Below, one piece after another: positions 1 to 12,462 of a DNA stretch of 64,000 bases. Positions within the stretch are counted from its first letter, which is position 1; every line of letters begins with the position of its first letter. The stretch is taken from assembly GCF_963678975.1 (NCBI RefSeq), contig NC_089272.1, forward strand, positions 64,979,774 through 65,043,773. The letters are read 5' to 3'. The translations under genes and the position numbers were made by a program. The notes beneath the pieces are model-generated. The model had not been told where the DNA came from and did not search any database. It worked only from the letters and a program-made list of their open reading frames with translations. Origin of the DNA: Dysidea avara (taxonomy: Eukaryota > Porifera > Demospongiae > Dictyoceratida > Dysideidae).

Positions 1-1521
1 CCTAGTATTACCATGTAGAACGGCGGCTAGGTCCAACAACTCTATTAAAGATGGTGAATATAATGCGTATACTGAACAATCATTGTGTTTACAATTTGTA
101 ACAATCTTGTAAAACTGAGACCGAGTCTGAGACTGACAATCCATGTAGAACTAAGACAAATCTGGTAAGACCAGGTCTCACAGCCCTAAATGGAGGCAAA
201 CATAACTCATATTCTGGATTACTTGGTGTACTTACAGTTGTTATCAGTGAGTTGAACCAGACATAAAACGGCCACTTAGTATGGGACTTCGTTGGCAGAC
301 GAAGATTTTTGGAGGGTCATATCTCAGCCAAGAACAATGATATCAAGCTGTAACTAGCAGGTATGGTTATCAAGTGTTAAAATAAGTACATTCAAACATT
401 GATTTGTTAAATCCCTATTCTTTTGGCTAATGTATAAACATACCTGCTAGTTAGAGTTTGATATAGTCGCTCTTCGCTGAGATATAACTGTTCAAAAATC
501 TTTGTCCGACATTCACCCATACCCAAAACTCACAAAAATACACCTACCACGTGGCCATTTTTATGTGTTATGTAAGCTCACAAGAAGCATCTGATACACT
601 GATAACCAAGTCCAAGAATCTTGTAATCACTAAGTACAATTGAAACAAGACTAAATATAATTTGCATACTATCAGTGGACTTACTTTTGTTAGCAATATG
701 AGCATGGTCAGTGAAATAAGGACAAACAAAGTGGAACAGGTTCTTGAAAGCACTCAACTCATTTACAGTGCCAGACATACATGAGGTAGCAGCTGTCAGC
801 TGTTGATAAATAGTGGAAAACATGAAGGAATGAGACCAGTTTCCACAAACCTAAACGAAGGTAAGCATAATTTGTATACTGGGCACTCTGATCAGTGTAC
901 TTACTTACAGGTGTTAGCAATAAGTCTCCTAGAACTTAGACTAAGTCTGTAATTCCTACCCTATTAAAAACACAATCAGGCTTAATGCATTTACAGCTGT
1001 AAGTAATTAGATGAGGTTGAACAACTCGTGAAAAAATAACAAAACTGTCCACATATGGTCGGTACCAGATTCTTTAAAAGATGCAGTTGCCATTGAGGAA
1101 ACTAACACTGCAGATGTCGTACACTGACAACCTGTAGAACTAAGAGGTCCAACAAGAAACTGTATACAAAATCATAAGAGCAGACCATGCATACTCTTAC
1201 CATTGATGGCCTTTGGCTGATCCACTCGTCATCCGCCATAAGCTGAGATAACAGGTTATAAAATATGTAATACGTAGCTACACAGCAACACCAAAGTTGA
1301 ATCATTTGCAGGCCATTGTCATCAGGATTGTCATACAATACACAACAAACAATTTAATACGGCTAAACCTATCGTACAAGCTATCATTTTAGTCTAATAC
1401 TTACTCATCTAGAGCTGTTTTTGATCACTGCCATCGTAGGAATTGTCTGCCATGCTGCCACTTCACCACTACAGCCAGCAGGGATGTATAGTCGTGCTCT
1501 TTCCTTGAGATGCACCGTCAT
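1..1521 (-). other. Unrecognised spliced minus-strand locus made of repeated modules
   Basis: No known family is recognised. On the minus strand there are repeated good splice donors (GTAAGT near 231, 694, 911 and 1403; GTAAGA near 1200) and pyrimidine-rich acceptors such as the one near 854. A possible start ATG at 1519-1521 opens a 38-codon exon (begins MTVHLKERARLYIPAG), but in that frame a TGA abuts the donor near 1403, so the coding frame is unsettled. The segment just inside the donors (GTTAGCAATA-like) and the intron bodies recur in diverged form near 190-240, 640-705 and 850-915. A second recurring string (GTAGAACTAAGA-like) lies near 15, 145 and 1135. This suggests tandemly duplicated exon-intron units. 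It could be the 5' part of a fast-evolving coding gene or a long non-coding RNA; the left edge cuts it. Confidence 0.3.
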
Positions 1522-2530
1522 AATCACTCACATTTACAACCTCTAATACAACAATAACAACAAAGATGGCAACTTAATTGCATCTGATACGCATGCGCAC
1601 ACCACTGACCCCTTCAATTCTAAACAAGCAATACTGCGAACTTTTGCAGGTGTGCTAACTGTGCAAGAAAATCTGGATTTGTATGACTCTTAGAAAGAAA
1701 TGATTGAATGATTAATTTTTCTGGTGTTATATGCTTTGCCATATGAAAATGTGTGCATATGAAATTATCACAACAAAGCTAGCTAGCTATATAGTGATTA
1801 ACAGAAGTGTACTTATTGTAAAATCATCATGACTTTGTTGATACAGTAAAAAATCTTAAGTCCCATGTTGTCTGTATAAACAAAAGTCCATGGATAATGA
1901 GATGGTGAAGCTAAGAAGTTATCACATTTAGCTTGTTAAGTAAATAAAGCCATACAAAGAATATGTATTAAACTAAAGTATAGTCTGTTTCCCATAATAT
2001 AAGATGGGGTTTATAATAAAGTATAAGATAGTTAGTATAATACAAGACTATACTGAGATTATTTCTATAGTTTAAGCCATTAGGTATACCATCTTATATT
2101 CCTCTTTTTGCACAGTGATTAATACATACATATACACTGTACACACATTAAACCAGCTAGGTTACTACTGCATGCTGACCCACTGACCTGAATAGCAATC
2201 CATGGATTTGATTGGGTCTGGATTAAAAAAACAGTTGTACAAGTGTGACAACTGACAAGAGCTACTCCACTAGCATATCAAAGGTACAATTGGTGGGGAT
2301 AAGTTGCTTTCCTCCTATAAATGAGTCAGTGTGGTTTCATGTGCACGTCAAACCTACATGAGTTGTACATTTTCAAATTCTGAATAGAAGAACCTGTGAA
2401 CCTGAAACTGTAAAGCAAGCTAAGACAACTATACATATTATACTATTATGCATACAACCACACAGAAGTACCTGTCAGTTAGGCAAACAAAAAGAAGTGA
2501 ATCTGTACATAATGTAGCATGTAGCATCAG
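1522..2530. other. Intergenic, no gene seen
   Basis: AT-rich sequence upstream of the putative minus-strand locus. No ORF with family resemblance, RNA gene or clear repeat boundary was recognised. Confidence 0.4.
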
Positions 2531-2785
2531 TACCTGCCCTATAGCACTGGTAGCTGTCCCACAGCACTGGGACCTGTACATGTCCCATATCACTGGCACC
2601 TGTCCCATATCACTGGCACCTGTACATGTCCCATAGCACTGGCACCTGTCCCATATCACTGGTACCTGTACATGTCCCATATCACTGGCACCTGTACACG
2701 TCCCATATTACTGGCACCTGTACATGTCCCATAGCACTGGCACCTGTACATGTCCCATATCACTGGCACCTGTCCTACAGTGCAG
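2531..2785. repeat. Minisatellite, unit about 18-27 bp
   Basis: Imperfect tandem copies of TGTCCCATATCACTGGCACC alternating with a TGTACA linker. Short ORFs on both strands through it are by-products of the repeat. Confidence 0.85.
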
Positions 2786-3999
2786 GAGTTTCATATATTA
2801 CACATTCTAGCAAGAGTACATAGTAATTCTAGTAATTGTTATGCAAAGTTTTAATTACTGTCGTACATTATATCTGTGTGCTTAACTCAAAACTTTCTAT
2901 ATAACACTAAGCAATGTTAGCCTGTAGCTATAACTATGTATTACTATACTACAGTACTATACTACAGTACACCCTTTACCGCCCTACAACATGTACCAAG
3001 TAAGCTACAATTCTGACAAAGGCAGTTAATTAAGAGGGAACAGACAATGATTTAATGGTAGTAGCTAGCTAACTCATCAGCTCTAAGAACTGTTTTCAGC
3101 AGTGCCCTACAAAATATTGAAAAACATATCGGCAGGAAGTGAGAGAGATTAATGGTATGGTATGCACACATATTGTGGCAATTGCTGCGGTGCATTCATT
3201 TACAAGTCAAACAATTCTTAATAATTCTGTTAATCAATACAACAATCACCAGCACACTGAAGATTACAATAACTGATAATAATTACAATCACGAGACTAT
3301 TTATACCCTACATTACATCACTACAAGAAGTCTGTTCACTACATAATACCACACATACAGCTAGTGAGAAATATCAGTACAAAAAAAGCTGTAACAAGAG
3401 TTGTCAAAGCAAACATAAAAAGCTGAAACAAAAAGGTTGAGGTCAATAAAAAAAAATACTGTAACTGGGATTGGATCTGGCTAAGTTAAATGGAATAGGT
3501 GTTTACTTGCAGTTTGCATACAGAAAGAATTCCAGTAAGATTTAATGACAAATGCTGTAGGACCAGGTGTCCTACAAAGCTGTAGGACCAGGTGTCCTAC
3601 AGACCTTCAGCACTTGTGCTGTAAAGCCTTAATAAATAAATGACAGCGGTTGGAGGCTTCATTTAAAAGCGAGGTAACTCTTAGATGAGCACTTTGTTTG
3701 GCACCATAACTGCTTCGATATGTGCATCAGCTGACAAGAAAATCGTTGGATGCCACAGGAATGCATTACAGATGGATGGCTTTTCAGATGGATAGGTTTG
3801 AACAGCTCTCAACACATGCATACTATAAGTGATGGGCATTCATTACACAGAAACGTTATAAACATGGCCCAAATATTTTTGAAGAAATTTGCAATAGTTG
3901 CCATTATTTTGTTCTCCTTTCTCATATTCTTGTTGCTATAGTTACTGCTTGTAGTGTTATGTAATAAATTATATCAATCAATATACAATAATTTAGCTA
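2786..3999. other. Intergenic, no gene seen apart from one dispersed repeat
   Basis: No coding exon recognised. The part next to 4000 should hold the 3' UTR of PEX19 on the minus strand. A hairpin-bearing dispersed repeat lies at 3554-3646 and is listed separately. Confidence 0.4.
3554..3646 (+). repeat. Dispersed repeat with two hairpins and AATAAA (copy 1)
   Basis: Contains two perfect short hairpins: TGTAGGAC-CAGGT-GTCCTACA (here partly duplicated in tandem) and CAGCAC-TT-GTGCTG, followed by AAAGCCTTAATAAAT. A near-identical stretch occurs at 12226-12290. The compact hairpins plus A/T-rich end look like the 3' tail of a retroposon, but no coding part is attached here. Confidence 0.7.
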
Positions 4000-6656
4000 T
4001 CACATTAATGTACAGCTGTCAGGGGGCATGCCTGGTAGTCCACCACTATCCATATTTAGTGGACCCTAAAAGGAAAGAAAGTAGCATGTTGTCAAGACAA
4101 CCAGTACTGGTTACCATGGTATCAGCCAGCTCAGGTGGGGGTTGTCCATATTGCTGCAACTATAGAAGGGGTGTGGCTAATATGAGTAATGTTCAGCCAA
4201 TGAGATCACCTGTTGCATAAAATCTAGTATCTTCTGCTGATTGGCTAGTTTCTCATCCTCATTAGAGGGGTGTGGTCCTTCAAATTGGTCACAGATACGT
4301 CTCATCACATCAAGCTGGTTTCTATAGCGACTGAGATCATGTGATGACAGCTGGTCCTTGTGTGACTCCATCCACTCTGGATACTAGGGGATCATGTGAG
4401 CTGACCATGAGAGCAGTATTAAGGGATTACAAAAGTACACACAAAATAATTCATGCTACACTTCATTATGATAACATGTTGCTGCTGTTACATTGTTGGG
4501 AAGATGTAATAGTCTCTGACAAGACATTGATGATAACCCAATCAGCTGATATTTGAATTAGAGAACTAAAATGTGTTTTACTGTGATGATATGATATTGC
4601 TAATAGAATAAATCACAATATATACATTCATCTTTTCCTTACTAATGAATATTTATGTATCAAAGATATTTTGTCATAATTGAAAACATTACAACATGCA
4701 CAATAGCAGTAAACAACATTACATGTACAGATTATAACACTTAGGAATAATATGCTGCTTTGATCTTTGGGAGATAACGAGGTCTTTAAAATTCATTAAA
4801 AGATCTCCTAACAGGTTCTTAAAATAGTTAACAATGCTGTTAGTAGAAAAGACCTCAGGAATCTGTCGATCATTGATTTGCTACCGTTTGCATACAATTT
4901 TTTTAGGGATGTCAATTTCACAGTTATTGGCTGTCCATGAAATTACAATTACCAGGGTTAGCTCTATGCTTTCTAACAGGTAACCTCAGTGAAAAATGAT
5001 TGATCCAAATAAACCATGAAATTTGTACATATACAATATGTTCTCCCAAGGTTGCAGATTAATGGCCTACAGTAGGTGAAGTCACCCAAGCCAACATGAT
5101 CCATTAAGCATACCTAAAGACGGGAGGTACTGCTTAACATTGTAGCCATGTATACAGAAAATTCTGTTTAGTGCCCATCTGTCTTTTAGAGTGTTTTAAG
5201 AATTCTGTAGATGAGCTTTACCAAATAACTAGGTGGGTTATTTTGTGCTAGCGGGTGTAGTCCATACACAAAACCAAGCCTGGTCTTTGCACTACTGCTG
5301 TTGTGCTATAAATACAACAATTTGGGACAACTCGTCATCATCATATATTACTCAAACCAACTACATTAATTCAACTTTTCTTCACACTGTTGTGATGTCA
5401 TGGTATGTGCAATGGCAGCAACTGGTCAGTTTCCTTGTCAAGATGATTATCTTTACTAGCGTCTGTCTGCAGGAAGCAGTGATGATGTGCTAGCATTGAT
5501 TTCTCTTCGACAAAAATAATCCCGTCTTCTGCACTCATATTAAGATTGTGTGACAATTATAAAATGACATCCACATAATAACTCCACCTATATGCCCATA
5601 TATGCCCATATAAATGCTTTCATTTTCTTAGTCTATTAGAGACTACGTCCCTGGATCTTCATACTGTAGCTTCAACTCTGTTATTAAATCCATAAAGATC
5701 TTGTGTTAGGTGTCTAATTAAATTCCATAGTTATATTACCACGATATAAACACTATTGCATAATTTACGATGTATCACGATTATCATGGCACCACTATAT
5801 ACTATATACATGAGAAAAATTGACCGTTTAGAGCATTTGACAAGTAATTTGACTTCTCATTTAGCTTGGTGACTTTGACTGCTCTATTAGAGCAATGTGA
5901 GGGGGCCCAATGATTTGGTATTAGTGTTGAACTAAGAGATCATGTGATGCCCTGTAATTGGCGAAATAAACAAGGAGACAAGAATACATACTACACTGTA
6001 ATATTTAATGAAATACAGAAATCCTTACCTTCTTACAAATAGCTTGCAGGGATGGATACAGAACATCCTTAGATAATAATGATTCCATCATTGATTGCAT
6101 CATCCCCATCAACTCCTCGTCATTGTCACCACCTGCCACACCCCCTGATGACAAGTCCACACCCCCAAACATGGCTGACAATGTATCCATGTCAAACTAT
6201 GACAACCAGTTGCATCACGTGATCCCCACTGAACACACCCACCTGATTTGATGTGTTCTGTTTCATTTGCTGGAAAGTTTGTTCCAATGTCTCTTCAATA
6301 CTGCTACCTGATTGGCTAGGTTGTTGTTGCTGCTGGGGTTCCGTAGCAGCTGCTGCAGCTGACTGGCTGAATAATTTTTCAAATTCTTTCATTAGTTCAG
6401 GATTTTGCTCAGACAGCAGTTGTGTGGCTTCTTTCAAGCAGGATTCCATATCATTGGCTAATCCATCTACCACCTCATCTTCTTGCGGGGGCGACCTTGG
6501 CTCACGTGGTTCCGGTAGTGTCTTGCCGAAATCGTCCAGTGCGTCTAAAGCAGCTGCATCACGTGACATAACTGGAGGGGTTGGCTTACCACTCAACAAC
6601 TTATCCAGTTCTGGATCATCTGCTGAGTCCTCTGATACGCGCACTTTCTCTGCCAT
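4000..6656 (-). CDS. PEX19: PEX19, peroxisomal membrane-protein import receptor
   Basis: PEX19 is the cytosolic chaperone/receptor that binds newly made peroxisomal membrane proteins and docks on PEX3. Five exons join in phase 0: 6243-6656, 6029-6196, 4210-4383, 4115-4159, 4000-4065, giving 288 aa (human 299). Exon 1 carries the acidic, disordered N-terminus and a Gln run. Exon 2 has the signature SLLSKDVLYPSLQAI, exon 3 YPEWMESH and CDQFEGPHPS, and exon 4 QPPPELADTM. The protein ends CTLM, a CaaX farnesylation box equivalent to human CLIM; farnesylation is known to raise cargo affinity. Introns 1, 3 and 4 are 46-50 bp; intron 2 (4384-6028) is 1.6 kb with no exon seen. The start is the first ATG of an acidic ORF; it lies 235 bp from the divergent LRRC58 start. 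Confidence 0.95.
4755..4835 (+). repeat. Short dispersed repeat in PEX19 intron 2 (copy 1)
   Basis: The stretch starting TTTGATCTTTGGGAGATAA and containing a TTTAAAATT core recurs in diverged form at about 44425-44510. Class unknown. Confidence 0.5.
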
Positions 6657-6891
6657 TTATAAGCACCTCTAACGAAAGTTTAATGTTTGTTTCAGTCATA
6701 CGCGCACTTCATGACTACAAATAAGCACCCACTGGCTCAACTTTACCGAAAGAGTGACTGATGACGTATACTACATGTGACGACACACCCCTTTCACGTG
6801 TTAATCTACTTGTCATATGACGACTACATAACCTTTACTCGTTTCCCTTGATGATAAGGATTTTATCACTACAACCACATTCTAGCGACTA
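6657..6891. promoter_or_regulatory. Shared 5' region between PEX19 (-) and LRRC58 (+)
   Basis: The 235 bp between the two start codons must hold both 5' UTRs and core promoters. No TATA box is obvious. CACGTG at 6796-6801 and TGACGTA/TGACGAC motifs near 6760-6830 could be E-box and CRE/ATF-like sites. Function is inferred from position only. Confidence 0.6.
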
Positions 6892-9800
6892 ATGGAGTGG
6901 AGACAACTTCATGTTAGTAGCGCTAATACTGTCTTACTGGCGTATCGTGGACTAAAGCAGCTACCTCGGAACATACTATCTGATAATGTTACTAACCTGG
7001 ACGCGTCACATAACCTGCTAGAAGCTGTACCACACTGGATAGATAGGCTAACAAGATTAGAGCACGTAAACTTGTCTAATAATAAATTGATGATGTTGCC
7101 AAGTGAATTTGGTATGCTGGATCACATAACAGTCCTCAAGCTAACAAATAACCAACTCAGTGATTTGTCATTACCTAAGGAACTTGCTGCAATGGTAATG
7201 CTGCGAGAATTGTATTTAGCTGGCAATGAATTCCAGTCAATTCCACCTCAAATATTTGAATTACGGCAACTCCGAACACTGCAGATGGGCAAGAACAAGA
7301 TTACTGAGATACCCCGGGACATTGTTAAGTTAAAAAAGTTAGTAAATTATCCGTGTTACAGATGTAATGAGTAGCCAATAATGGGACATTTGTGACCAGG
7401 AAACCTGTTGTTTTTGCACACTCCTCAAATTCCATTTATTTCTTCTCTGTTATCTATAGCAGCGAAGGAGTGGAGTGCCAGTCTAATTTACAGTGCTACA
7501 GTTTGAAATCTGATTTTTATAGTAACGACTAGTGCTCTGCGATATATTGGTAATACCGTTTATCGTGATAAATTATCATAACCGATTATCATACCGCAAC
7601 AGCCTTTGATAACCGATATATCGAAATACCGGTATATCGATGAATACCGCTATAGGATTGTTTTTAATCCAGCCTTTTGTGTTTAATTATCCAATTTGTT
7701 GATGGTTTAGCAGACACGCCTTGAACAAAAACTTGAGATTGTCACATTACAATACATGCCTACTTGTACTGAACTATATTTTTTTGGGGTTTTTGGGATG
7801 ATACCGCTTGATACTAGCCTAAGAAATGATGCAATAGTTACAATAGCAAGCTAACTATATACCGATATACTGCGATATTTTCCTGTTACTAATACCATGT
7901 ATTCAAATTTCAATACCGCCGAGCTCTAGTAACGACACTCAATCAGTTGTTACACACGATTGAAACAAGCTATGAAATGGTTTAACCTGTTCATGGCAAA
8001 TCCATCAGCATAATAGTGCTTAGAAGAAGGCTGAAATCCCAATAGTATTAATTTCTACCCTCTTGTCCTTAACTGACGTGTACAAACATGAATTTCTTAC
8101 TCTCCATTACCAGGCGAATCTGATGGTGTATTTTACTCTGAACTAAACGGTTTTTATGTGGCATGTTTTAAACATTTCAGTACATTTTATAGCAAAAATA
8201 GAATTTTGTGAACACAATAGGTTTTTGCTCATTTTAAAGCTTTTCTTCCTGTGTGTAGCTTCATTGTGTCTAAGCCTCGCATTGGGCCATGTGCGCTTAT
8301 CAGCCATGGTTAAGTTAATCACATGAAATATGTCTCTGCTTAACAAAAATTAATACTATATACTATGCACTTAACAAATACTATACCGTATAGCCTAAAT
8401 ATTTCGAGGGGCAAATATTTCTAGGTTGAGCACTGTTGCTAATAATAAAATTTTCGAACACTTCCAAAATGTATTAGACTATATGGAGGTGTAAATATTT
8501 CGAGTAAAATTTTTGCTGATAACCTCCAAAACTGCAAAATCAGCGAAAAATTTCCTCCTTGAAATATTTAGGTTATACGGTATACTATGCATTTAACAAA
8601 TACTATGCGTTTAATAAATACTATGAGTTTAATAGACACATGCGCTGAACGCTACAATTTTTAAAATTGAATATTCTGCTGACTGACAAACAAACAAAAC
8701 TCGATAATGGCTGAGGCTATGGGCTTGGTTTTCTCAATGTCAATGTTGCTTCAGCTCAATGCACTTACCTGTGTCCTCCTTTGTGTCCCATTTCTTTTTA
8801 CTTACAGCCCAAGTTGTCGATTTACAGTAGCATGATGGCTTCCTTGCATTTGTAAATGAGAATCGTCCGTATTATCCGTGGTGACTGGATTGATTGCAGA
8901 GGCGCTACTTCGTAATGTTGTGAAATGGGCTGAACATATCAAGTGAAGTGTAATGGCTACTTCATGTAATGGCTGCTTCACATAATGGCTACTTCACATA
9001 ATGGCTATTTCACTTTCGAGTTAGTAATTGATAGTTGGTGTGTGCCTTCAGTTGAAAACGTCACCTATGGCGTTATCCTTTCTTTAGATGCATTATGAAT
9101 GGGTTCACCAGTTGTAGTAATGTTACAAAAAAAATTAAGATTTTAAAGTTTGATTAGGGATCACAGAAATACAAAGTAGTGAAACAAGGAAGGTTCCCTA
9201 TACCTGTAGATATACTAGTGGACATTTAATCCCTAATTCAGTCTATAATTAGGAATTTAATGTTCACTACTATATCTTCAGGTGTAGGCAACCTTCCTTG
9301 TTTCACTACTTTTTTTCGATGATCCCTAATTGAACTAAAATTCCTTTTACTTGTTTGTTTACATATAGCAGTATTACTAGTGAACCAACATTAGATTATT
9401 ATTATTAGTGAACCAACATTAGAAGGAGTGCTATGATATGAGCAACAATTGTTTGTCCTGGTAGACACAGGAAATGTCCTAATCACATTGACCTGCTGCT
9501 AGTCAATACTTGTAGGGGGAAACATTTATATCTAGAGGGGATTCTATTGACCCTATGATTCTTGTAGTGCTAAAACATTACACAGTGATTATACTACTGT
9601 GACGGCAACACAGCATTACACTGGAGACAAGAATATATTATAATAACCAAGAGTATTGAACGGGTGTATTACCCCTGTGATTAATGATTGCGTGGAGTAA
9701 CACGGATATTTCAGTGAGTGTTCGTTTATATTGCCATTAAAGGTTGCTATATTTGACCCAATTCCGCCAGAAAACATAATAGCGTTAAAGGGAATCGGTT

Positions 9801-11078
9801 ATTGTTAAAGTTCTGGCACTGCTAAGCAGAGGCATAGCAGCACGCTTGTTTGTGCAACTTTTTTTTTTAACTAGCTGGAGTTACCTTGGATCCTTACTAC
9901 ATTTTACAATAACTGTTGAATACTTGGTTGAATAACATGGAAAACTGGCGAACAAAGACCCGTTGCCACGTACATATTTCAAATTACCATTTCACATAAA
10001 TATACTGATTATTTTTTAAGGGAAGACTGCATCAGTGGAAAACTATATTTGTGTTACTTTACACAATCATTAATCATGGACTAATACACCGTTTGACACT
10101 CTTGGTTGAGTTGGTTCCTATTATATACTCTGCTGGTGTGGTGATGCACAGCAATGCCATGAATCTGAGAAGTTAAAATTCTGGCTTCCACCCACACACT
10201 ATACCCACCAAATTACATGGTTATACTAACACAACAGTTTATACATGAGGCAGAACCAGGAATAACAAATACAGCATTAGAAGTTATGGTATAGGCATTT
10301 GCATCATCTTGGCAAGAGGATCGAAATGGTGCCAAACTATGTAACAAGCTCAACTTGTAGTGACTTCCTGTGTAATAAGACAGTTTCATGATGTCATAGT
10401 CATGGTAACCAACTAATGGGAGTGGCTGTTGATATTTGTGTGTATAAAGTCAGTATGTGTATCTATGCTGATCACATGATCTACTTGTTCTACAGGCTAA
10501 ACCTGTTATACCTGGGTGGTAACCAGTTGACAGAAGTACCTGCTGAACTGGGTCAGTTGTCATGGCTACAGAGCTTATCATTATCAGACAATTCCATAAC
10601 AAGGTTACCACAGCAACTGAAGCAGCTCACTCGACTACAGTCACTCAGTCTCCATAACAACCAGTTACAATTGTTACCGAAGGAGATTATTGAACTAACT
10701 AGTTTAACAGAACTCAGTCTCCGTGGTAACCCACTGGTGGTACGATTTGTCCGAAAGATGTCAAACAACGTCCCCACCCTGCTGGAGTTGTCAGGACGAT
10801 GTATAAAGAAGTGCTCACTACATTACAACCGCTCCATCATCCCAGCTAGCTTGGTATATTACCTGAACCATGCCAGGACTTGTGACAACCCCCTGTGTGC
10901 GGGGGTGTACTTTACATCACGTGTGCAGTGTGTCAAGTTTGTTGACTTCTGTGGCAAGTACCGAGTACCATTACTACAATATTTGTGTAGTGACACTTGT
11001 AGTGAAGGATGTGACCATGAGCTGACGTCTAGTAGTGATGATGAGAATAGGATGGTGAAGAAAGTGTTGCTAGGGTAA
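6892..11078 (+). CDS. LRRC58: LRRC58, leucine-rich repeat protein 58
   Basis: Two exons, 6892-7337 and 10496-11078, spliced in phase 2, give 342 aa (human about 371). The donor is placed at GTTAGT (7338) because this restores an unbroken repeat across the junction (IVKLKKLNLLYLGGNQL). Residues about 1-250 are tandem LRRs of the LxxLxLxxNxLxxLP type. The C-terminal part has the LRRC58-specific cysteine block (SGRCIKKCSLHY, HARTCDNPLCAG, YLCSDTCSEGC), an acidic Ser-rich stretch and the conserved end KKVLLG. LRRC58 is reported in vertebrates as a substrate-receptor-type protein of a cullin ligase; that role is not visible here. The 3.2-kb intron contains three MITE-like elements and part of a dispersed repeat. 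Confidence 0.93.
7530..7928. mobile_element. hAT-type MITE (399 bp) in LRRC58 intron
   Basis: Flanked by a perfect 8-bp duplication GTAACGAC (7522-7529 and 7929-7936), the hallmark of hAT insertion. Ends are TAGTGCTCTGCGATAT and the inverted TAGAGCTCGGCGGTATTG. The interior is rich in CGATAT/ACCGATA strings and carries no transposase. Confidence 0.85.
8383..8583. mobile_element. Inverted-repeat MITE (about 200 bp) in LRRC58 intron
   Basis: Ends ACCGTATAGCCTAAATATTT and AAATATTTAGGTTATACGGT are inverted copies with about one mismatch. The flanking sequence itself is a short direct repeat (ATACTATGCA-TTAACAAATA), so the target duplication cannot be defined. No ORF. Confidence 0.7.
8690..9110 (+). 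repeat. Dispersed repeat family linked to TGAC arrays (copy 1)
   Basis: Shares long diverged stretches with 44755-45170 (for example CTCGATAA, GGCTATGGGCTTGGTTTT, GTGTCCTCCTTTGTGTCCCA, AATCGTCCGTATT) and with 30750-30870. A TGACTGACAA remnant lies at its left edge near 8680. Class unknown; no coding potential seen. Confidence 0.65.
9130..9350. mobile_element. Hairpin MITE of the TAGGGATCA family
   Basis: Two inverted arms: TTAGGGATCA followed by AAGTAGTGAAACAAGGAAGG on the left, and the reverse complement ending TGATCCCTAA on the right, around a centre near 9240. Arms are imperfect. Similar elements lie at 33211, 43686, 45542 and 58619. Confidence 0.75.
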
Positions 11079-11549
11079 CTAGTAAATATATTTGTAAATA
11101 CATTGAAATGTTATAATTTGTAGTGTGTAGTTACAATGAAATACTACAAATCTTATGAATTACTTATACAATAATGACACATGCTCAGTAATGGCTGATC
11201 CAGTTTGGGAGTTAAGCTCCAACTGCCATGCACTTTTAGAGAGGGCAGACCACTTGACATACTCTAATAGAGCAGTCGATGACTGACTAAATGTGTACAA
11301 CTTTTAGACCAGACCAGTCTGACCAGATCTGACTCTGACAGGTGTGAACAACTACATTGAATGTACACTACAATGTCATCTTGGGCTGCCAGCAAGTTTT
11401 TAAGAATGACTAGTCTAATATTGGCTAGTATTGTAAATGTTACCAGCCACTGGTACTAAAGGCAAAGCCTGTACAAGGTGGCCTAGACTAGAGGGAGTCT
11501 AATACAAGTTGATAATACATCTTCCATGGAAGTAGTGACTACTTCCAAG
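11079..11549. other. LRRC58 3' flank, no gene seen
   Basis: Presumed LRRC58 3' UTR and spacer. Contains one copy of the dispersed motif ACTCTAATAGAGCAGTC at 11265-11281. Confidence 0.4.
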
Positions 11550-12225
11550 CAGGCTTGGGGTCAAATACTTTGAAAAGTATTTAAATACTCAAAGTATGAA
11601 ATACAAATACCCAGGATGTATTTCAAATACTTCTGTACCTTTGATCTGAACTACAACCACCTAATAGTACACACCTCTCTGTTTTAATATTGTTCTAATA
11701 AAATTTCAAGAAACAACTGACCACTCATAATAGCTTAGTAACTAGCTAGCTACTTAACTTATTGAATACTTATCTTATAAACATATGTCAGTTAAATGGT
11801 ATCAATCAGGGCGTTTACCTGTTATGCTAAGCAGTCTTTCTACAGTGCTGAGGATGCAGATATGCAGAGAAATCTACAAGCTGTTTGTCTAAAGGTGGAA
11901 ATTTTGTTTGATTTACTTTCCAAAACACAAGTGGGTCTTCTTCTTTGGTATGCAGGGTGAAAGTAAGCACTCTTCAACAATTGTGTTTAAATCCTTGGAA
12001 GTATTAGCAGTTGCAGAGTCAGACTCATTTATTAAATCATTGGAAAAGGTTTTTATTTTCTTGGCTGGAGGTTCAGATTCTTTCTCTACTTGTTCAGAAA
12101 TTTCAGGAGCTATTTGAAGTCTGCAGAAAGTATTTTAAGTTTTTACAGAAAGCTGCCTAGGTCCAGTTATGGATTTTTTCTCCTTTCCCCACCATTTCAA
12201 ACACATTTCTGTAACAACTTTAAAC

Positions 12226-12290
12226 AGGCTGTAGGACCAGGTGTCCTACAGACCTTCAGCACTTGTGCTGTAAAGCCTTAATAAATTTAA
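12226..12290 (+). repeat. Dispersed repeat with two hairpins and AATAAA (copy 2)
   Basis: Near-identical to the copy at 3554-3646, including both hairpins and the CCTTAATAAAT end followed by a poly-A run. It sits inside the hAT-type element. Confidence 0.75.
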
Positions 12291-12330
12291 AAAAAAAAGT
12301 ATTTAAGTATAAATACATGTTGTTTCAAAA

Positions 12331-12462
12331 TACTCAAAAATAGTATTTAAAAACATCTAAATACTCAAAAATAGTATTTAAAAACATCTAAATACTCAAA
12401 AATAGTATTTAAAAACATCTAAATACTCAAAAATAGTATTTAAAAACATCTAAATACTCATG
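12331..12462. repeat. Tandem repeat, 30-bp unit, about 4 copies
   Basis: The 30-bp unit joins AAAATAGTATTTAAAAAC and ATCTAAATACTC. It is near-perfect and lies within the hAT-type element just before its right end. Confidence 0.85.

Noticed and set aside
6253-6672. 139-codon plus-strand ORF
   Set aside because: Antisense shadow of PEX19 exon 1.
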